Part shown: positions 1 to 8,079 of the stretch, piece after piece
Position numbering within the stretch: the first letter of the stretch is position 1
How the letters are laid out: each line of letters starts with the position of its first letter
Position numbers and translations under genes: made by a program
DNA from: Ruminococcus sp.
Lineage (GTDB): Bacteria; Bacillota; Clostridia; Oscillospirales; Ruminococcaceae
DNA length: 40,558 nt
NCBI GenBank assembly: GCA_024697545.1
Contig: JAILFN010000038.1
Location: 1-40,558 of the forward strand
Direction of reading: 5' to 3'
Notes under the pieces: model-generated
The model's input: only the letters and a program-made list of their open reading frames with translations
Databases searched by the model: none
Told to the model about the DNA's origin: nothing

Positions 1-1
1 T

Positions 2-799
2 ATTATGATGAAAAAGATCTCCGAGCTGAAGATACTTGATGTTCAGGCGGCGGTCAATGCAGATCATCGCGACAAGCACAGCTCTCATAAGACGCTGAAA
101 TCCGCGCTTAGTCTTATCAACAGCGCTCTGGTCGTCCAGGGGTTCGACTATCATCTAACCAGAAGGATAACCATACCTGCGCCGAAGGCAAAGAAGCCCG
201 ATCTCCCAACAGCCGCAGAAGTCATCAAGGCAATCAAGGGCACCGAGTTCGAGCTTCCGTGTATGCTTGCGATGTGGCTGTCGCTGAGAGTGTCGGAAGT
301 CAGAGGGCTAAAGTACAGCGACATATCAAGGGACGGCTCGTACATAACCGTCTGCGGTTCAAGGGTATATCTCGGCGGTGAGAATGACGTTAAGCGTGAC
401 GTCAACAAGACCGCCGCAAGCAACAGGACGATAAAGCTGCCGAAGTATCTGTACGATATGATAATGGCTCAGCCCCACAGCAGCGATGAGGATTATATCG
501 TCAACATGACCTACAATCAGGTGTCGCAGAATTTCAGAAGATACATGGCTCGTCAGGGCATCAAGATCACCTTTCATCAGCTGAGGCATCTTTTTGCGAC
601 TACGGCATCCGATCTCGGCGTGCTGGACGGGTATATCCAAAAGCTGGGCGGCTGGTCATCGGACAGCATTCTCAAAACGATCTACACCCACACCACCACC
701 GATTCTGAGGAGAAGTACCAGAAGACCATTGACGATCACTTCATCAAGCTGCTTGAAGGCTGCGATCGGGAGTCCGAAAAGGACGATCAGAAGCCTTAA
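2..799 (+). CDS. Tyrosine recombinase/integrase, C-terminal part (cut by window edge)
   Basis: The frame is open to the left edge, so the ATG pair at 5-10 is probably internal and the N-terminal DNA-binding domain is missing. Numbering from the ATG at 5, residues 1-60 resemble the end of a core-binding domain and 65-264 the catalytic domain. Visible catalytic residues are Arg95 (SLRVSE), probable Lys135, the HxxR box His191-Arg194 (HQLRHLF), Trp217 in GGWSS at the second His/Trp position, and the nucleophile Tyr227 (YTHTTTD). Such enzymes integrate and excise phages, ICEs and islands, often at tRNA genes. An intact tRNA-Ser lies about 320 bp downstream with its 3' end facing this gene, as expected for an int-att arrangement. 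Family assignment is firm; the kind of element is unknown because most of it lies outside the window. Confidence 0.9.
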   Translation: MMMKKISELKILDVQAAVNADHRDKHSSHKTLKSALSLINSALVVQGFDYHLTRRITIPAPKAKKPDLPTAAEVIKAIKGTEFELPCMLAMWLSLRVSEVRGLKYSDISRDGSYITVCGSRVYLGGENDVKRDVNKTAASNRTIKLPKYLYDMIMAQPHSSDEDYIVNMTYNQVSQNFRRYMARQGIKITFHQLRHLFATTASDLGVLDGYIQKLGGWSSDSILKTIYTHTTTDSEEKYQKTIDDHFIKLLEGCDRESEKDDQKP

Positions 800-901
800 A
801 AAAGGATCTCGTGTGATTTTTTCACCGGATTTTAGTGCAAAGACAGGTCATCAGACAAGCGCAAAACGACGTATCTGCGCGGTTTGCGCCGTGTAAAATC
901 C

Positions 902-963
902 GTGTGATTTTGTGTGATTTTTCGTGTGATTTCTCGTGTGATTCCGTGTGATTTCGTGTGATT
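902..963. repeat. Array of GTGTGATT direct repeats beside the integrase
   Basis: Six exact copies of GTGTGATT start at 902, 912, 924, 936, 946 and 956 (spacing 10, 12, 12, 10, 10), and a seventh lies at 811. The spacing is close to one helical turn, so bound proteins would sit on one face of the DNA. The array lies in the 319-bp gap between the integrase stop and the tRNA-Ser gene, where arm-type integrase or excisionase sites would be expected. Nothing else in this gap looks coding. The binding role is inference. Confidence 0.8.
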
Positions 964-1068
964 TTGGGTCGAAAAGCAGTGTTTTTTACAGAAATTGGAT
1001 GTCGAAATTCGACGCCGAATTTCCAAGCAAAATGCCCGCAAACCGCGTAATAGCGTGCTTTTTACAAG

Positions 1069-1105
1069 AAAAATCCCAAGTTATCGAGCATTCAATAACT
1101 TGGGA
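1069..1105 (-). terminator. Intrinsic terminator of tRNA-Ser(GGA)
   Basis: On the minus strand an 11-bp perfect stem (arms 1095-1105 and 1074-1084) with a 10-nt loop is followed by five T (1073-1069). It begins 14 nt after the tRNA 3' end. Confidence 0.8.
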
Positions 1106-1118
1106 AATCTTGGTAAAT

Positions 1119-1211
1119 TGGCGGAGAAGGAGGGATTCGAACCCTCGATGAGCTATTAACCCATACACGAGTTCCAGTCGTGCGCCATAAACCGGGCTAG
1201 GCGACTTCTCC
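1119..1211 (-). tRNA. tRNA-Ser (anticodon GGA)
   Basis: Class II tRNA with all parts visible: acceptor GGAGAAG (1211-1205) pairs perfectly with CTTCTCC (1129-1123), followed by discriminator G and an encoded CCA (1121-1119). The anticodon stem CACGA/TCGTG encloses the loop CTGGAAC, giving anticodon GGA. There is a long serine-type variable arm and a T arm GAGGG-TTCGAAT-CCCTC. It is intact, and its 3' end points at the integrase region, so it probably served as the attachment site of the element to the left. Confidence 0.96.
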
Positions 1212-1335
1212 ACGGTATATCATCGGGCGCTGTTGCTTCCGAACAGATAATATTATACCACACGAATGAGCCTTTGTCAAGCGTTTTTTTGAAATTTTTC
1301 AATGTTTACAAATTCTTTATTTTTTGGCGGACAGG

Positions 1336-1364
1336 TTGAAAATTTCATAAAGATACGTTATAAT
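1336..1364 (+). promoter_or_regulatory. Sigma-70-type promoter for the LRR gene
   Basis: TTGAAA (1336-1341), 17-bp spacer, TATAAT (1359-1364). The downstream ATG at 1398 has a GAAGG ribosome site. Confidence 0.75.
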
Positions 1365-1397
1365 GATGATATAACCCATAACGAAAGAAGGCTTGTC

Positions 1398-3485
1398 ATG
1401 AATACCGAAAAACAACGCCCCGAACTGAAAAAAATAATACAAAACACCGCGCTGATCGCCTGGGCTGTCATATTTTGGACGTATGTTATTCTGACTATCG
1501 TGTTCTGGTACAGGGGTGCTCCCGAACGTTTTTTTGAATACAAGATAACAGAAAGCGGCTCTGTTGAGATAAACTATTGCTCTTCTCCGTTTTTTATGCT
1601 GAATGTCCCCGACACTATTGAGGGCAGACCTGTTACATCAATAGAAACACTCTTCGGTTACTCATACATCGATGACGGGAAATCCAATTTTATGAAACAT
1701 TATGTTACAGCTATCCATCTGCCCGATACCGTTGAGGAGTTACATATTAGCGCATTTGACAAATGCACTAACCTAAGGACGATAAATATGCCTTCAAACC
1801 TCAAATATGCAGGCTGCCGTATCCTTGCCGACACCAAGGTGAGCAAGCTCGTTTTTCCCGAAGGCATCACCGAGATAGGCTGCGGCGAGGACGTTGATTT
1901 AGCCTATGGAGAATGTGTCGAATCATTTGGCGATATGAAATATCTCCGCAAGGTAGTGTTCCCCAAAAGCCTGAAAAAGATAGGCAACAACGCTTTTGCA
2001 GATTGCAGATCTCTTAAAAAGATAAAGATACCCGACGGAGTCGATGAAATTGGATACGGCGCATTTCAGAACAGCGGTATAAAGCAGGCAAATTTCCCGA
2101 AAAGCCTTACGACATATAACGGCTGTATCTTCAGGGGCACTCCGTTTGAGAAAACTCTTGAAAAGCAAGCGAAGGACGGTTTCATCATCTACAATGATGT
2201 GTATCTCTACAAATATGTCGGCGATGATGAAAACGTGGTGATACCCGACGGGATAGAAAACATCTGCGACAGGGCGTTTTGGACAGGCAAAAAGATCAAG
2301 ACTGTTGAGATACCGAAAAGCGTGAAACACATCGACTCCGCTTTTCAGTATTCATCTGTCGAGAGCCTTGATATCCCCGATACTGTCGATACCAAAAGCG
2401 GTATGTCATTCTATGGATGTTCCGGTTTGAAAAAATTAGTTCTTCCCGATAAAATGACAAAAATAGAAAGCTGTGCTTTTGAGGATTGCATATCTCTTGA
2501 AAGCATACATCTTCCGAAAAAAGCAAAGAGCATAGGATACAGCGCTTTTTCGGGCTGTCTTTCCCTTAAAAAGATCACTATCCCTGACAGAGTTGAAGAG
2601 ATAGGTGATGAAGCATTCATCAGATGCATTGCGCTGGAAGAGGTCGTATTCCCCAAAAAGCTGAAAAAGATAGGTAAAAATGCTTTTGAGAGCTGCACCG
2701 CTCTTAAAAGCTTGACCCTTCAGGATAAAGTCGAGGAAATAAACGAGGAATCCTTCACAGAATGCAGTTCTCTGAAGGAGGTAGTATTATCCGACAAAAT
2801 AAAAAAGATCCCGAACGGTGCATTTGCTGAATGTAGATCGCTCGAGCGCATACAACTTCCGAAAAGCACGAAGGTCATTGAAAAATCGGCGTTTTTCAAC
2901 TGTCAATCTCTTGAAAAGATCATCATCCCGGAAGGTGTAAAAGAGATAAACGACAGCGCATTCAGGGAGTGCTGGGCACTAAATGAGATCGTATTTCCCG
3001 AAAGCTTGAAAAAGATAGGCGACAGCGCTTTTGAGAGCTGCAGCAAAATACAAGAGGTCAAATTACCCAAAAAACTGAATAAGATAGGAAAAAGCGCTTT
3101 TGCGGACTGCGTTTCATTAAAAAAGGTCACATTCCCCGAGAGCTTGAAAAAGATAGAAGAAGACGCTTTTTGCAGCTGCCATTCCATTGAGAAGCTCATT
3201 ATCCCCGAAGGCGTCGAAGAGATAGGTGACCAAGCCTTCGCCGGTTGCTGGACAATAAATGAGATCCTATTCCCCGAAAGCTTGAAAAAGATAGGTTACG
3301 ACACATTTTGGGCGTGCGATTCCCTCGAAAAGATCACTATCCCCAAAGGTGTTGAAACTATCGATTGCCGCGCTTTCAGTGATTGCAGATCGCTGGAAGA
3401 AGTCATCATAGAAGGTTCACCGCAAATAGACGACAGGGCTTTCGAGCCCGGTATCAAGGTGATAAACAAACAAAGCGGGTCCTGA
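1398..3485 (+). CDS. BspA-type leucine-rich repeat protein with N-terminal membrane anchor
   Basis: 695 residues from ATG 1398, chosen because GAAGG lies just upstream and the promoter ends at 1364; an upstream in-frame ATG at 1302 precedes the promoter. A short basic N-terminus is followed by one hydrophobic segment (about residues 14-38), so the rest is predicted to be outside the membrane. From about residue 85 to the end the protein is built of ~23-residue repeats of the pattern IGxxAFxxCxSLKKIxIP, typical of the LRR_5/BspA family, with near-identical repeats in the C-terminal half. BspA-like proteins are often surface binding or adhesion proteins, but ligand and role here are unknown. 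No sortase or dockerin motif is visible. cdd starts 16 nt downstream, so the two may be co-transcribed. Confidence 0.88.
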   Translation: MNTEKQRPELKKIIQNTALIAWAVIFWTYVILTIVFWYRGAPERFFEYKITESGSVEINYCSSPFFMLNVPDTIEGRPVTSIETLFGYSYIDDGKSNFMKHYVTAIHLPDTVEELHISAFDKCTNLRTINMPSNLKYAGCRILADTKVSKLVFPEGITEIGCGEDVDLAYGECVESFGDMKYLRKVVFPKSLKKIGNNAFADCRSLKKIKIPDGVDEIGYGAFQNSGIKQANFPKSLTTYNGCIFRGTPFEKTLEKQAKDGFIIYNDVYLYKYVGDDENVVIPDGIENICDRAFWTGKKIKTVEIPKSVKHIDSAFQYSSVESLDIPDTVDTKSGMSFYGCSGLKKLVLPDKMTKIESCAFEDCISLESIHLPKKAKSIGYSAFSGCLSLKKITIPDRVEEIGDEAFIRCIALEEVVFPKKLKKIGKNAFESCTALKSLTLQDKVEEINEESFTECSSLKEVVLSDKIKKIPNGAFAECRSLERIQLPKSTKVIEKSAFFNCQSLEKIIIPEGVKEINDSAFRECWALNEIVFPESLKKIGDSAFESCSKIQEVKLPKKLNKIGKSAFADCVSLKKVTFPESLKKIEEDAFCSCHSIEKLIIPEGVEEIGDQAFAGCWTINEILFPESLKKIGYDTFWACDSLEKITIPKGVETIDCRAFSDCRSLEEVIIEGSPQIDDRAFEPGIKVINKQSGS

Positions 3486-3501
3486 AACAGGAGGAACAAC
3501 C

Positions 3502-3882
3502 ATGACCAACAACGAACTTTTATCACTCGCCGCCGAAGCGGCAGGGCGGGCTTACTGCAAGTATTCGGGATTCTCCGTCGGGGCTGCTCTGCTTTGCAGC
3601 GGCGGGCGGGTGTTCTGCGGCTGCAATATCGAGAACGGCTCATACTCCCTCACCAACTGCGCCGAGCGCACCGCGATATTCAAGGCGGTGTCGGAGGGCT
3701 TCACAGACTTTGAGGCTATCGCCATAGTCGGCAGCGCCGACGGCGACTATTCCCGCCCCTGCTATCCCTGCGGTGCCTGCTTACAGGTCATGAGCGAGTT
3801 CTGCGGCGGCGGGTTCCGCATAATACTCTCCGACGGCGGGCACACCCTTGATGAGCTTATGCCGAAACGGTTCGGGCTGTGA
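3502..3882 (+). CDS. cdd: Cytidine deaminase
   Basis: 126 residues, normal for the homotetrameric bacterial enzyme. It deaminates cytidine and deoxycytidine to uridine forms in pyrimidine salvage in the cytoplasm. Zinc-site motifs are complete: CAE (in NCAERTAIF), where Cys binds zinc and Glu is the proton shuttle, and PCYPCGAC with the other two zinc cysteines. The substrate-binding segment FSVGAAL is near the N-terminus. A strong AGGAGG lies 7 nt before ATG 3502. It starts 16 nt after the LRR gene, probably read-through rather than a functional link. Confidence 0.96.
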   Translation: MTNNELLSLAAEAAGRAYCKYSGFSVGAALLCSGGRVFCGCNIENGSYSLTNCAERTAIFKAVSEGFTDFEAIAIVGSADGDYSRPCYPCGACLQVMSEFCGGGFRIILSDGGHTLDELMPKRFGL

Positions 3883-3895
3883 GAGTAGCGTCCTG

Positions 3896-3957
3896 CTGCA
3901 TACAGCCGCGGTTTTTCTTGGCGTTCAGCTGAGATATCATTGGATAGAGTGAAAGGA
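3896..3957 (+). repeat. 62-bp direct repeat, copy 1 (remnant of small membrane protein gene 3' end)
   Basis: Identical to 4807-4868. In copy 2 the segment is the last 18 codons plus stop of the 76-aa membrane protein and the start of the next ribosome site. Here the same codons are present without the rest of the gene, so this is a 3' remnant of a lost paralogue. It now supplies the AAAGGA ribosome site for the ORF at 3965. Confidence 0.9.
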
Positions 3958-3964
3958 GAAACCC

Positions 3965-4414
3965 ATGATCGCAGGATGGATAAAAACGCTTTTGTTTCCC
4001 GTGCTTAACATTATAGCAATACTTGTATTTTGTGTACTTAGCCTAAGTAGCTCTTTGCAGTTCGTCGTTGTGTTTCTTCTGTGCTCGGTACTGCCGGGGA
4101 TAATTCCGCTGGTGCTGATATTCAGATTCAAGCTCGACCTGTCGGAGTATTTTTTGAAGCAGATCATCTTCACTATGGTCTCGGGATTCTTCTGCGTCGT
4201 GTCATGGGCTTTTGCTTTCACGGGAATACCGCTGATAGCTCCTCCGGCGTTTTTGCTCATTTACTTTATTATAAACTGGCGTACTCTCGGAGATACGCGG
4301 TTTGCCTTTATTGAAGATAAGCTCGCAGTGGCAGCTTCGTGTCTGTCAAGCCCGCTTGTTTTGTACATGGAATCTCTGATAGTTTTTCTCTTAGCGCTTG
4401 CGTATCACAGATAA
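3965..4414 (+). CDS. Multi-pass membrane protein of unknown function
   Basis: 149 residues, about four hydrophobic segments (roughly 7-28, 31-52, 65-87 and 90-105) and a hydrophobic C-terminus ending LLALAYHR. Ribosome site AAAGGAG lies upstream at 3952-3958. No family is recognised. The last codons share the 16-nt sequence at 4389-4404 with 4583-4598, where a decayed frame ends in VILALA, so a second copy once lay downstream. The surrounding duplications suggest a two-gene membrane module that was duplicated and partly deleted. Confidence 0.6.
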   Translation: MIAGWIKTLLFPVLNIIAILVFCVLSLSSSLQFVVVFLLCSVLPGIIPLVLIFRFKLDLSEYFLKQIIFTMVSGFFCVVSWAFAFTGIPLIAPPAFLLIYFIINWRTLGDTRFAFIEDKLAVAASCLSSPLVLYMESLIVFLLALAYHR

Positions 4415-4582
4415 ATGCCGTTAAGTTTAAAAAAAGCATACGGGATATTCAAGGGCGAAGCCCTTGGACTCTCGGAAAGCATACTCTTATCAAAGCTAAA
4501 ACGCCCGCTTTATTTTTTCGTTTGACCGCCCAGCTTAATGGCGCCGCATTCAGACTGAAGATACGGTTTCGGAGCTTTGTTA

Positions 4583-4598
4583 TCTTAGCGCTTGCGTA
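4583..4598 (+). repeat. 16-nt repeat marking a decayed paralogue in the 4415-4632 gap
   Basis: TCTTAGCGCTTGCGTA here equals 4389-4404, the 3' end of the membrane protein gene at 3965. In the same reading context it encodes the ending LALA followed by a stop. The upstream stretch (about 4500-4582) has no intact start or Shine-Dalgarno and looks like gene debris. A small perfect hairpin CAAGGGC-GAA-GCCCTTG lies at 4450-4466 without a T-run, so it is not a normal terminator. Confidence 0.55.
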
Positions 4599-4632
4599 AT
4601 ACTGACGAGAATTATTTGAAAGGATACACCCG

Positions 4633-4863
4633 ATGGAAAAATACACATACGCCTTGACATGGGTGCTTGTCGGTCTTGCCGATATCGGGATATGGCTGGG
4701 GGTCTATTATCTTGTTTCGCGGGCTTTTATGCGCATAGCGGAGCGAAACGGCGGCAGGGCTGACCTCGGAGCCGTCAGGCTGTTTTTTGTAATTGTGTTC
4801 CTGCTTCTGCATACAGCCGCGGTTTTTCTTGGCGTTCAGCTGAGATATCATTGGATAGAGTGA
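4633..4863 (+). CDS. Small two-segment membrane protein, unknown function
   Basis: 76 residues with hydrophobic segments at about 8-30 and 49-67, separated by a polar, arginine-rich loop. Ribosome site GAAAGGA is upstream. The 3' end is the source of the 62-bp repeat also found at 3896-3957. No family is recognised. It lies 19 nt before the TfoX-N gene and may be in the same transcript. Confidence 0.6.
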   Translation: MEKYTYALTWVLVGLADIGIWLGVYYLVSRAFMRIAERNGGRADLGAVRLFFVIVFLLLHTAAVFLGVQLRYHWIE

Positions 4864-4868
4864 AAGGA
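4807..4868 (+). repeat. 62-bp direct repeat, copy 2
   Basis: Exact copy of 3896-3957; forms the 3' end of the 76-aa membrane protein gene and the beginning of the ribosome site of the next gene. Confidence 0.9.
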
Positions 4869-4882
4869 AAGGAGCAAGTAAA

Positions 4883-5200
4883 ATGCCATCAACAAAAGAA
4901 TATCTCGATTTCATACTTGAACAGCTCTCGGGGGCGGAGGAGGTCACTTACCGCGCCATGATGGGCGAGTATATACTATATTATAAGGGACGCATTTTCG
5001 GCGGGGTGTATGACAACAGGCTGCTCGTAAAGCCCGTCGCCGCTGCCCGCTCACTTATGCCCGATGCCGCAGCCGAGCTGCCTTATGAGGGGGCTAAGGA
5101 AATGCTGCTCGTTGACAACTTAGACGACAGAGAGTTCCTCGCCGATCTTTTGGAAGCCGTTTACCCCGAGCTGCCTGCGCCCCGAAAAAATAAGAAATGA
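4883..5200 (+). CDS. TfoX N-terminal domain protein
   Basis: 105 residues matching the stand-alone TfoX_N domain family: an opening EYLDFILEQL, the core YRAMMGEYILYYKGRIFGG, then LLVKP and a lysine-rich tail. The fused protein TfoX/Sxy regulates competence in gamma-proteobacteria. Stand-alone N-domains are common in Firmicutes and their function is not established, so no competence role is claimed. The ribosome site is AAAGGAGC before ATG 4883. The 80 bp after the stop hold no recognisable gene. Confidence 0.85.
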   Translation: MPSTKEYLDFILEQLSGAEEVTYRAMMGEYILYYKGRIFGGVYDNRLLVKPVAAARSLMPDAAAELPYEGAKEMLLVDNLDDREFLADLLEAVYPELPAPRKNKK

Positions 5201-5282
5201 CCGCATAAGTTCAAGCTCCCTGCCGATCTGATCTGCATGAGGCGTGATGTGATAACGGCGGAGCTGACGTATGCTTTCAGCC

Positions 5283-5311
5283 TTGACATTCGAGGTTTTG
5301 TGTGGTAAAAT
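5283..5311 (+). promoter_or_regulatory. Promoter of galE
   Basis: TTGACA (5283-5288), 17-bp spacer, TAAAAT (5306-5311), 69 bp before the galE ATG. Confidence 0.75.
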
Positions 5312-5379
5312 TAAAATGTACCTTTCCCGCCGTTCACGAACGGAGGAATATGAAAATAATTCCGACAGGAGGAATACAA

Positions 5380-6393
5380 ATGGCAAATGTTTTAGTAACT
5401 GGCGGCGCCGGATTTATCGGGAGCCACACCTGCGTTGAGCTTATCGCGGCAGGACACGATATCATCGTTGTAGATAACTTCTCAAACTCCAAGCGCGAGG
5501 CTCTGCTGCGTATCGAGGAGATCTCGGGCAAGAAGCTCAAGTTCGTTGAAGCAGATATCCTCGATCAGTATGCTCTTAAAATGATATTCGACAAGTACAG
5601 GATAGACGCAGTAATACACTTCGCGGGGCTGAAAGCCGTCGGCGAGAGCGTACATATGCCCGTTGAGTACTATCATAACAATATAACAGGCACGCTCATG
5701 CTCATCAAAGCCATGAGGGCGCACAACTGCAAAAAGATCGTATTCTCATCCTCGGCGACCGTTTACGGCGTTGACAATCCCGTGCCTTATGTCGAGACAA
5801 TGCCCACCCACACCTCGACCAACCCCTACGGCTACACAAAGGTAATGATCGAGCAGATACTCCGTGACGTTGCGGTATCAGACCCCGAATGGAGCATAGT
5901 GCTGCTGCGCTACTTCAACCCCATCGGCGCTCACAAGAGCGGTCTGCTGGGCGAAGATCCGAACGGCATACCCAACAATCTGTTCCCCTACATACAGCAG
6001 GTAGCTATCGGCAAGCGCGATTACCTCGGCGTTTTCGGCAACGACTACGACACCCACGACGGCACAGGCGTGCGCGATTATATCCACGTTATGGATCTTG
6101 CGAGAGGACATCTCTGTGCGCTGGACTACGCTCTTTCAAACACGGGCGTTGAAGCCGTGAACCTCGGCACAGGCAAGGGCTCGAGCGTTCTTGATGTGCT
6201 CCACGCCTTTGAGAAAGCCTGCGGCAGAAAGATACCTTATAAGATAATGCCCCGCCGCGCGGGAGACATCGCCAGATGCTATGCGAACACCGACAAGGCA
6301 AAGGAGCTGTTCGGCTGGCAGGCGAGATACGGCATCGAGGAGATGTGCGCCGACGGCTGGAACTTTATACAAAAGAACCCAAACGGACTTTAA
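5380..6393 (+). CDS. galE: UDP-glucose 4-epimerase
   Basis: 337 residues from ATG 5380, which has GGAGG 8 nt upstream; an upstream in-frame start at 5302 lies inside the promoter. Extended SDR enzyme that interconverts UDP-glucose and UDP-galactose with bound NAD in the Leloir pathway and supplies galactose for cell-surface polysaccharide. Seen: the NAD-binding GGAGFIGSH at residues 7-15, the SSSATVYG catalytic Ser/Thr region, and the YxxxK pair in YGYTK. Length and motifs are normal for GalE; sub-specificity (UDP-GlcNAc) cannot be decided by eye. It has its own promoter and no other Leloir genes nearby. Confidence 0.95.
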   Translation: MANVLVTGGAGFIGSHTCVELIAAGHDIIVVDNFSNSKREALLRIEEISGKKLKFVEADILDQYALKMIFDKYRIDAVIHFAGLKAVGESVHMPVEYYHNNITGTLMLIKAMRAHNCKKIVFSSSATVYGVDNPVPYVETMPTHTSTNPYGYTKVMIEQILRDVAVSDPEWSIVLLRYFNPIGAHKSGLLGEDPNGIPNNLFPYIQQVAIGKRDYLGVFGNDYDTHDGTGVRDYIHVMDLARGHLCALDYALSNTGVEAVNLGTGKGSSVLDVLHAFEKACGRKIPYKIMPRRAGDIARCYANTDKAKELFGWQARYGIEEMCADGWNFIQKNPNGL

Positions 6394-6450
6394 TGCAGCA
6401 CCGCTAGATCGGCGGATCGTCCGTCAGAAAAAACATAAGGAGGGCTCACC

Positions 6451-6786
6451 ATGCCATTTATCAACGTTAAGACAAACAAGACCATACCCGCCGAGCAGTC
6501 GCTCAAGGCAAAGCTCGGTCAGGCTATAACCGCTATCCCCGGCAAGTCCGAGGGCTGGCTCATGATAGCGCTCGAGCCTATGGTGAAGATGTACTTTAAG
6601 GGCAGCGACGAGGGCTGCGCTATGGTGCAGATATCCATCTACGGCAGCTGCTCCGCTTCGGCAAAGCAGGATATGACCGCAAGGGTCACGGCGATACTCG
6701 CGGAGGAACTCGGGCTTTCACCCGACCGCATCTATGTCAGCTACTCCGAGACAGCCGACTGGGGCTGGAACGGCAGCAATTTCTGA
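6451..6786 (+). CDS. MIF-like tautomerase (phenylpyruvate tautomerase-related)
   Basis: 111 residues. Pro2, which becomes the N-terminal catalytic proline after Met removal, is present (MPFINV). The C-terminal stretch LSPDRIYVSY followed by DWGWNGSNF closely follows the pattern of macrophage migration inhibitory factor (SPDRVYINY, then VGWNNSTF). The family forms trimers and tautomerises phenylpyruvate-like keto-enols; the physiological role in gut bacteria is unclear. The ribosome site AAGGAGG lies before ATG 6451. It follows galE by 57 bp and may share its transcript. Confidence 0.88.
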   Translation: MPFINVKTNKTIPAEQSLKAKLGQAITAIPGKSEGWLMIALEPMVKMYFKGSDEGCAMVQISIYGSCSASAKQDMTARVTAILAEELGLSPDRIYVSYSETADWGWNGSNF

Positions 6787-6853
6787 TAACAACTCAGCTC
6801 CGACGGGGTCAAAAGGGTCTCGTCGGAGTATCACTTCAACGGGAGAGAAAACA

Positions 6854-7516
6854 ATGGTCAAAGCAATACTGTTCGATATGGACGGACTTATCACCGACAC
6901 CGAAAAGCTGCTCAACCGCTTCTGGCGGCAGGCGGCTGAGGAATACGGCTTTCAGATGAAGCAGGAGCACCTGCTCGGGATACGCTCGCTGTCCGCGAAG
7001 TACGCAGCACCACACCTGCAAAGCATATACGGCGAAGGCTTCGACTACTACGCGATCCGCGACAGGCGCAAGCAGCTGATGAACGACTACATAAAAGCCA
7101 ACGGCATCGAGGCTAAAGCGGGGCTTACCGAACTGCTAGACTATATCAGGGAGCAGAGACTGAAATGTGCAGTATGCACCGCCACCGACCACGAGCGCAC
7201 AAAATGGTACCTCGGCATGATAGGCGTTTACGACCGCTTTGATACATTTGTATGCGGGGATATGATAAAAAACGGCAAGCCCAGGCCCGACACCTATCTT
7301 GAGGGCGCAAGAGCACTGGGGCTGGAGCCCCGCGAGTGCATGGCGCTCGAAGACTCCCCCAACGGTGTGGAATCGGCTTACAACGCCGGCTGCGTCACGG
7401 TCATGGTGCCCGATCTTTCGCAGCCCGATGAGGAGCTCAAACGCAAACTTACCGCCGTGTGCGGCACGCTTGCCGATGTGCGTGAGGTCATAGAACGCTG
7501 CAATAGTGCGAGATAG
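6854..7516 (+). CDS. HAD-family hydrolase, beta-phosphoglucomutase-like
   Basis: 220 residues from ATG 6854 (ribosome site GGGAGAG). All four HAD motifs are present: DMDGLITDTE (nucleophile Asp8 and acid Asp10), CTATDH with motif II Thr, the motif III Lys in GKPRPDTY, and EDSPNGVESA with the metal acidic pair. The inserted helical cap after motif I is the subfamily I type of phosphoglucomutase/phosphatase members. Substrate cannot be told from sequence; a phosphosugar phosphatase is likely. It follows the MIF-like gene by 67 bp. Confidence 0.9.
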   Translation: MVKAILFDMDGLITDTEKLLNRFWRQAAEEYGFQMKQEHLLGIRSLSAKYAAPHLQSIYGEGFDYYAIRDRRKQLMNDYIKANGIEAKAGLTELLDYIREQRLKCAVCTATDHERTKWYLGMIGVYDRFDTFVCGDMIKNGKPRPDTYLEGARALGLEPRECMALEDSPNGVESAYNAGCVTVMVPDLSQPDEELKRKLTAVCGTLADVREVIERCNSAR

Positions 7517-7632
7517 TGCCTGATTTTTCAAAAATTTTACTTTTACATATTGATACGTTCTTTTATTCTGTGTATCATTTAAAGCACAGGTCGTCTTGTA
7601 GGCCTTGAAACTGATCGAAAAGGAGATTTATC

Positions 7633-8058
7633 ATGGCTAAGGTGGTCACCTACCTAATTACGTTCATAATCCTGTTCGGCTTGCTGCCGTACATCGCTTA
7701 TACCGCATATTACAAGCACCAGGATGGACTTTACATATCCCTGTCAGAGGTCGATAGCTACACCACCCTTGATAAAAACTACAGCATAAAGACCATGAAG
7801 TACAACAGCGTCCGCGGCGAGGAGATCTGCACCTTCAAGGTTTATCTCGTCGATGAGAACGGCGGCACGGAATACTTCCTCAAAAACGTCGTCATCAATT
7901 CGGAGGACGCCGAGATAACATACAGCGACACCGAACCCAAGGACGGTATCATAAAGGTCATCTACTCAAACCATGCAGGCACCGAATCAAAGATGGTGCA
8001 GGTAGACTGCAAGACCAAAACACCTCCCGGAAAAAAGCTCAGGAACGGATGGTTCTGA
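7633..8058 (+). CDS. Membrane-anchored protein of unknown function
   Basis: 141 residues with one N-terminal hydrophobic segment (about 4-25) followed by a polar, beta-rich domain rich in Tyr, Thr and Asp, probably extracytoplasmic. Ribosome site AAGGAGAT is upstream of ATG 7633. No lipobox and no recognised domain. A strong terminator follows at once, so the gene ends its transcript. Confidence 0.65.
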   Translation: MAKVVTYLITFIILFGLLPYIAYTAYYKHQDGLYISLSEVDSYTTLDKNYSIKTMKYNSVRGEEICTFKVYLVDENGGTEYFLKNVVINSEDAEITYSDTEPKDGIIKVIYSNHAGTESKMVQVDCKTKTPPGKKLRNGWF

Positions 8059-8079
8059 CAAACGTATATAAAGCTTGAT

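Noticed and set aside
902..963. CRISPR array
   Set aside because: Repeat unit is only 8 bp with 2-4 bp between copies; there are no spacers and no cas genes.
4450..4466. Terminator at CAAGGGC-GAA-GCCCTTG
   Set aside because: Perfect short hairpin but no T-run on either side.
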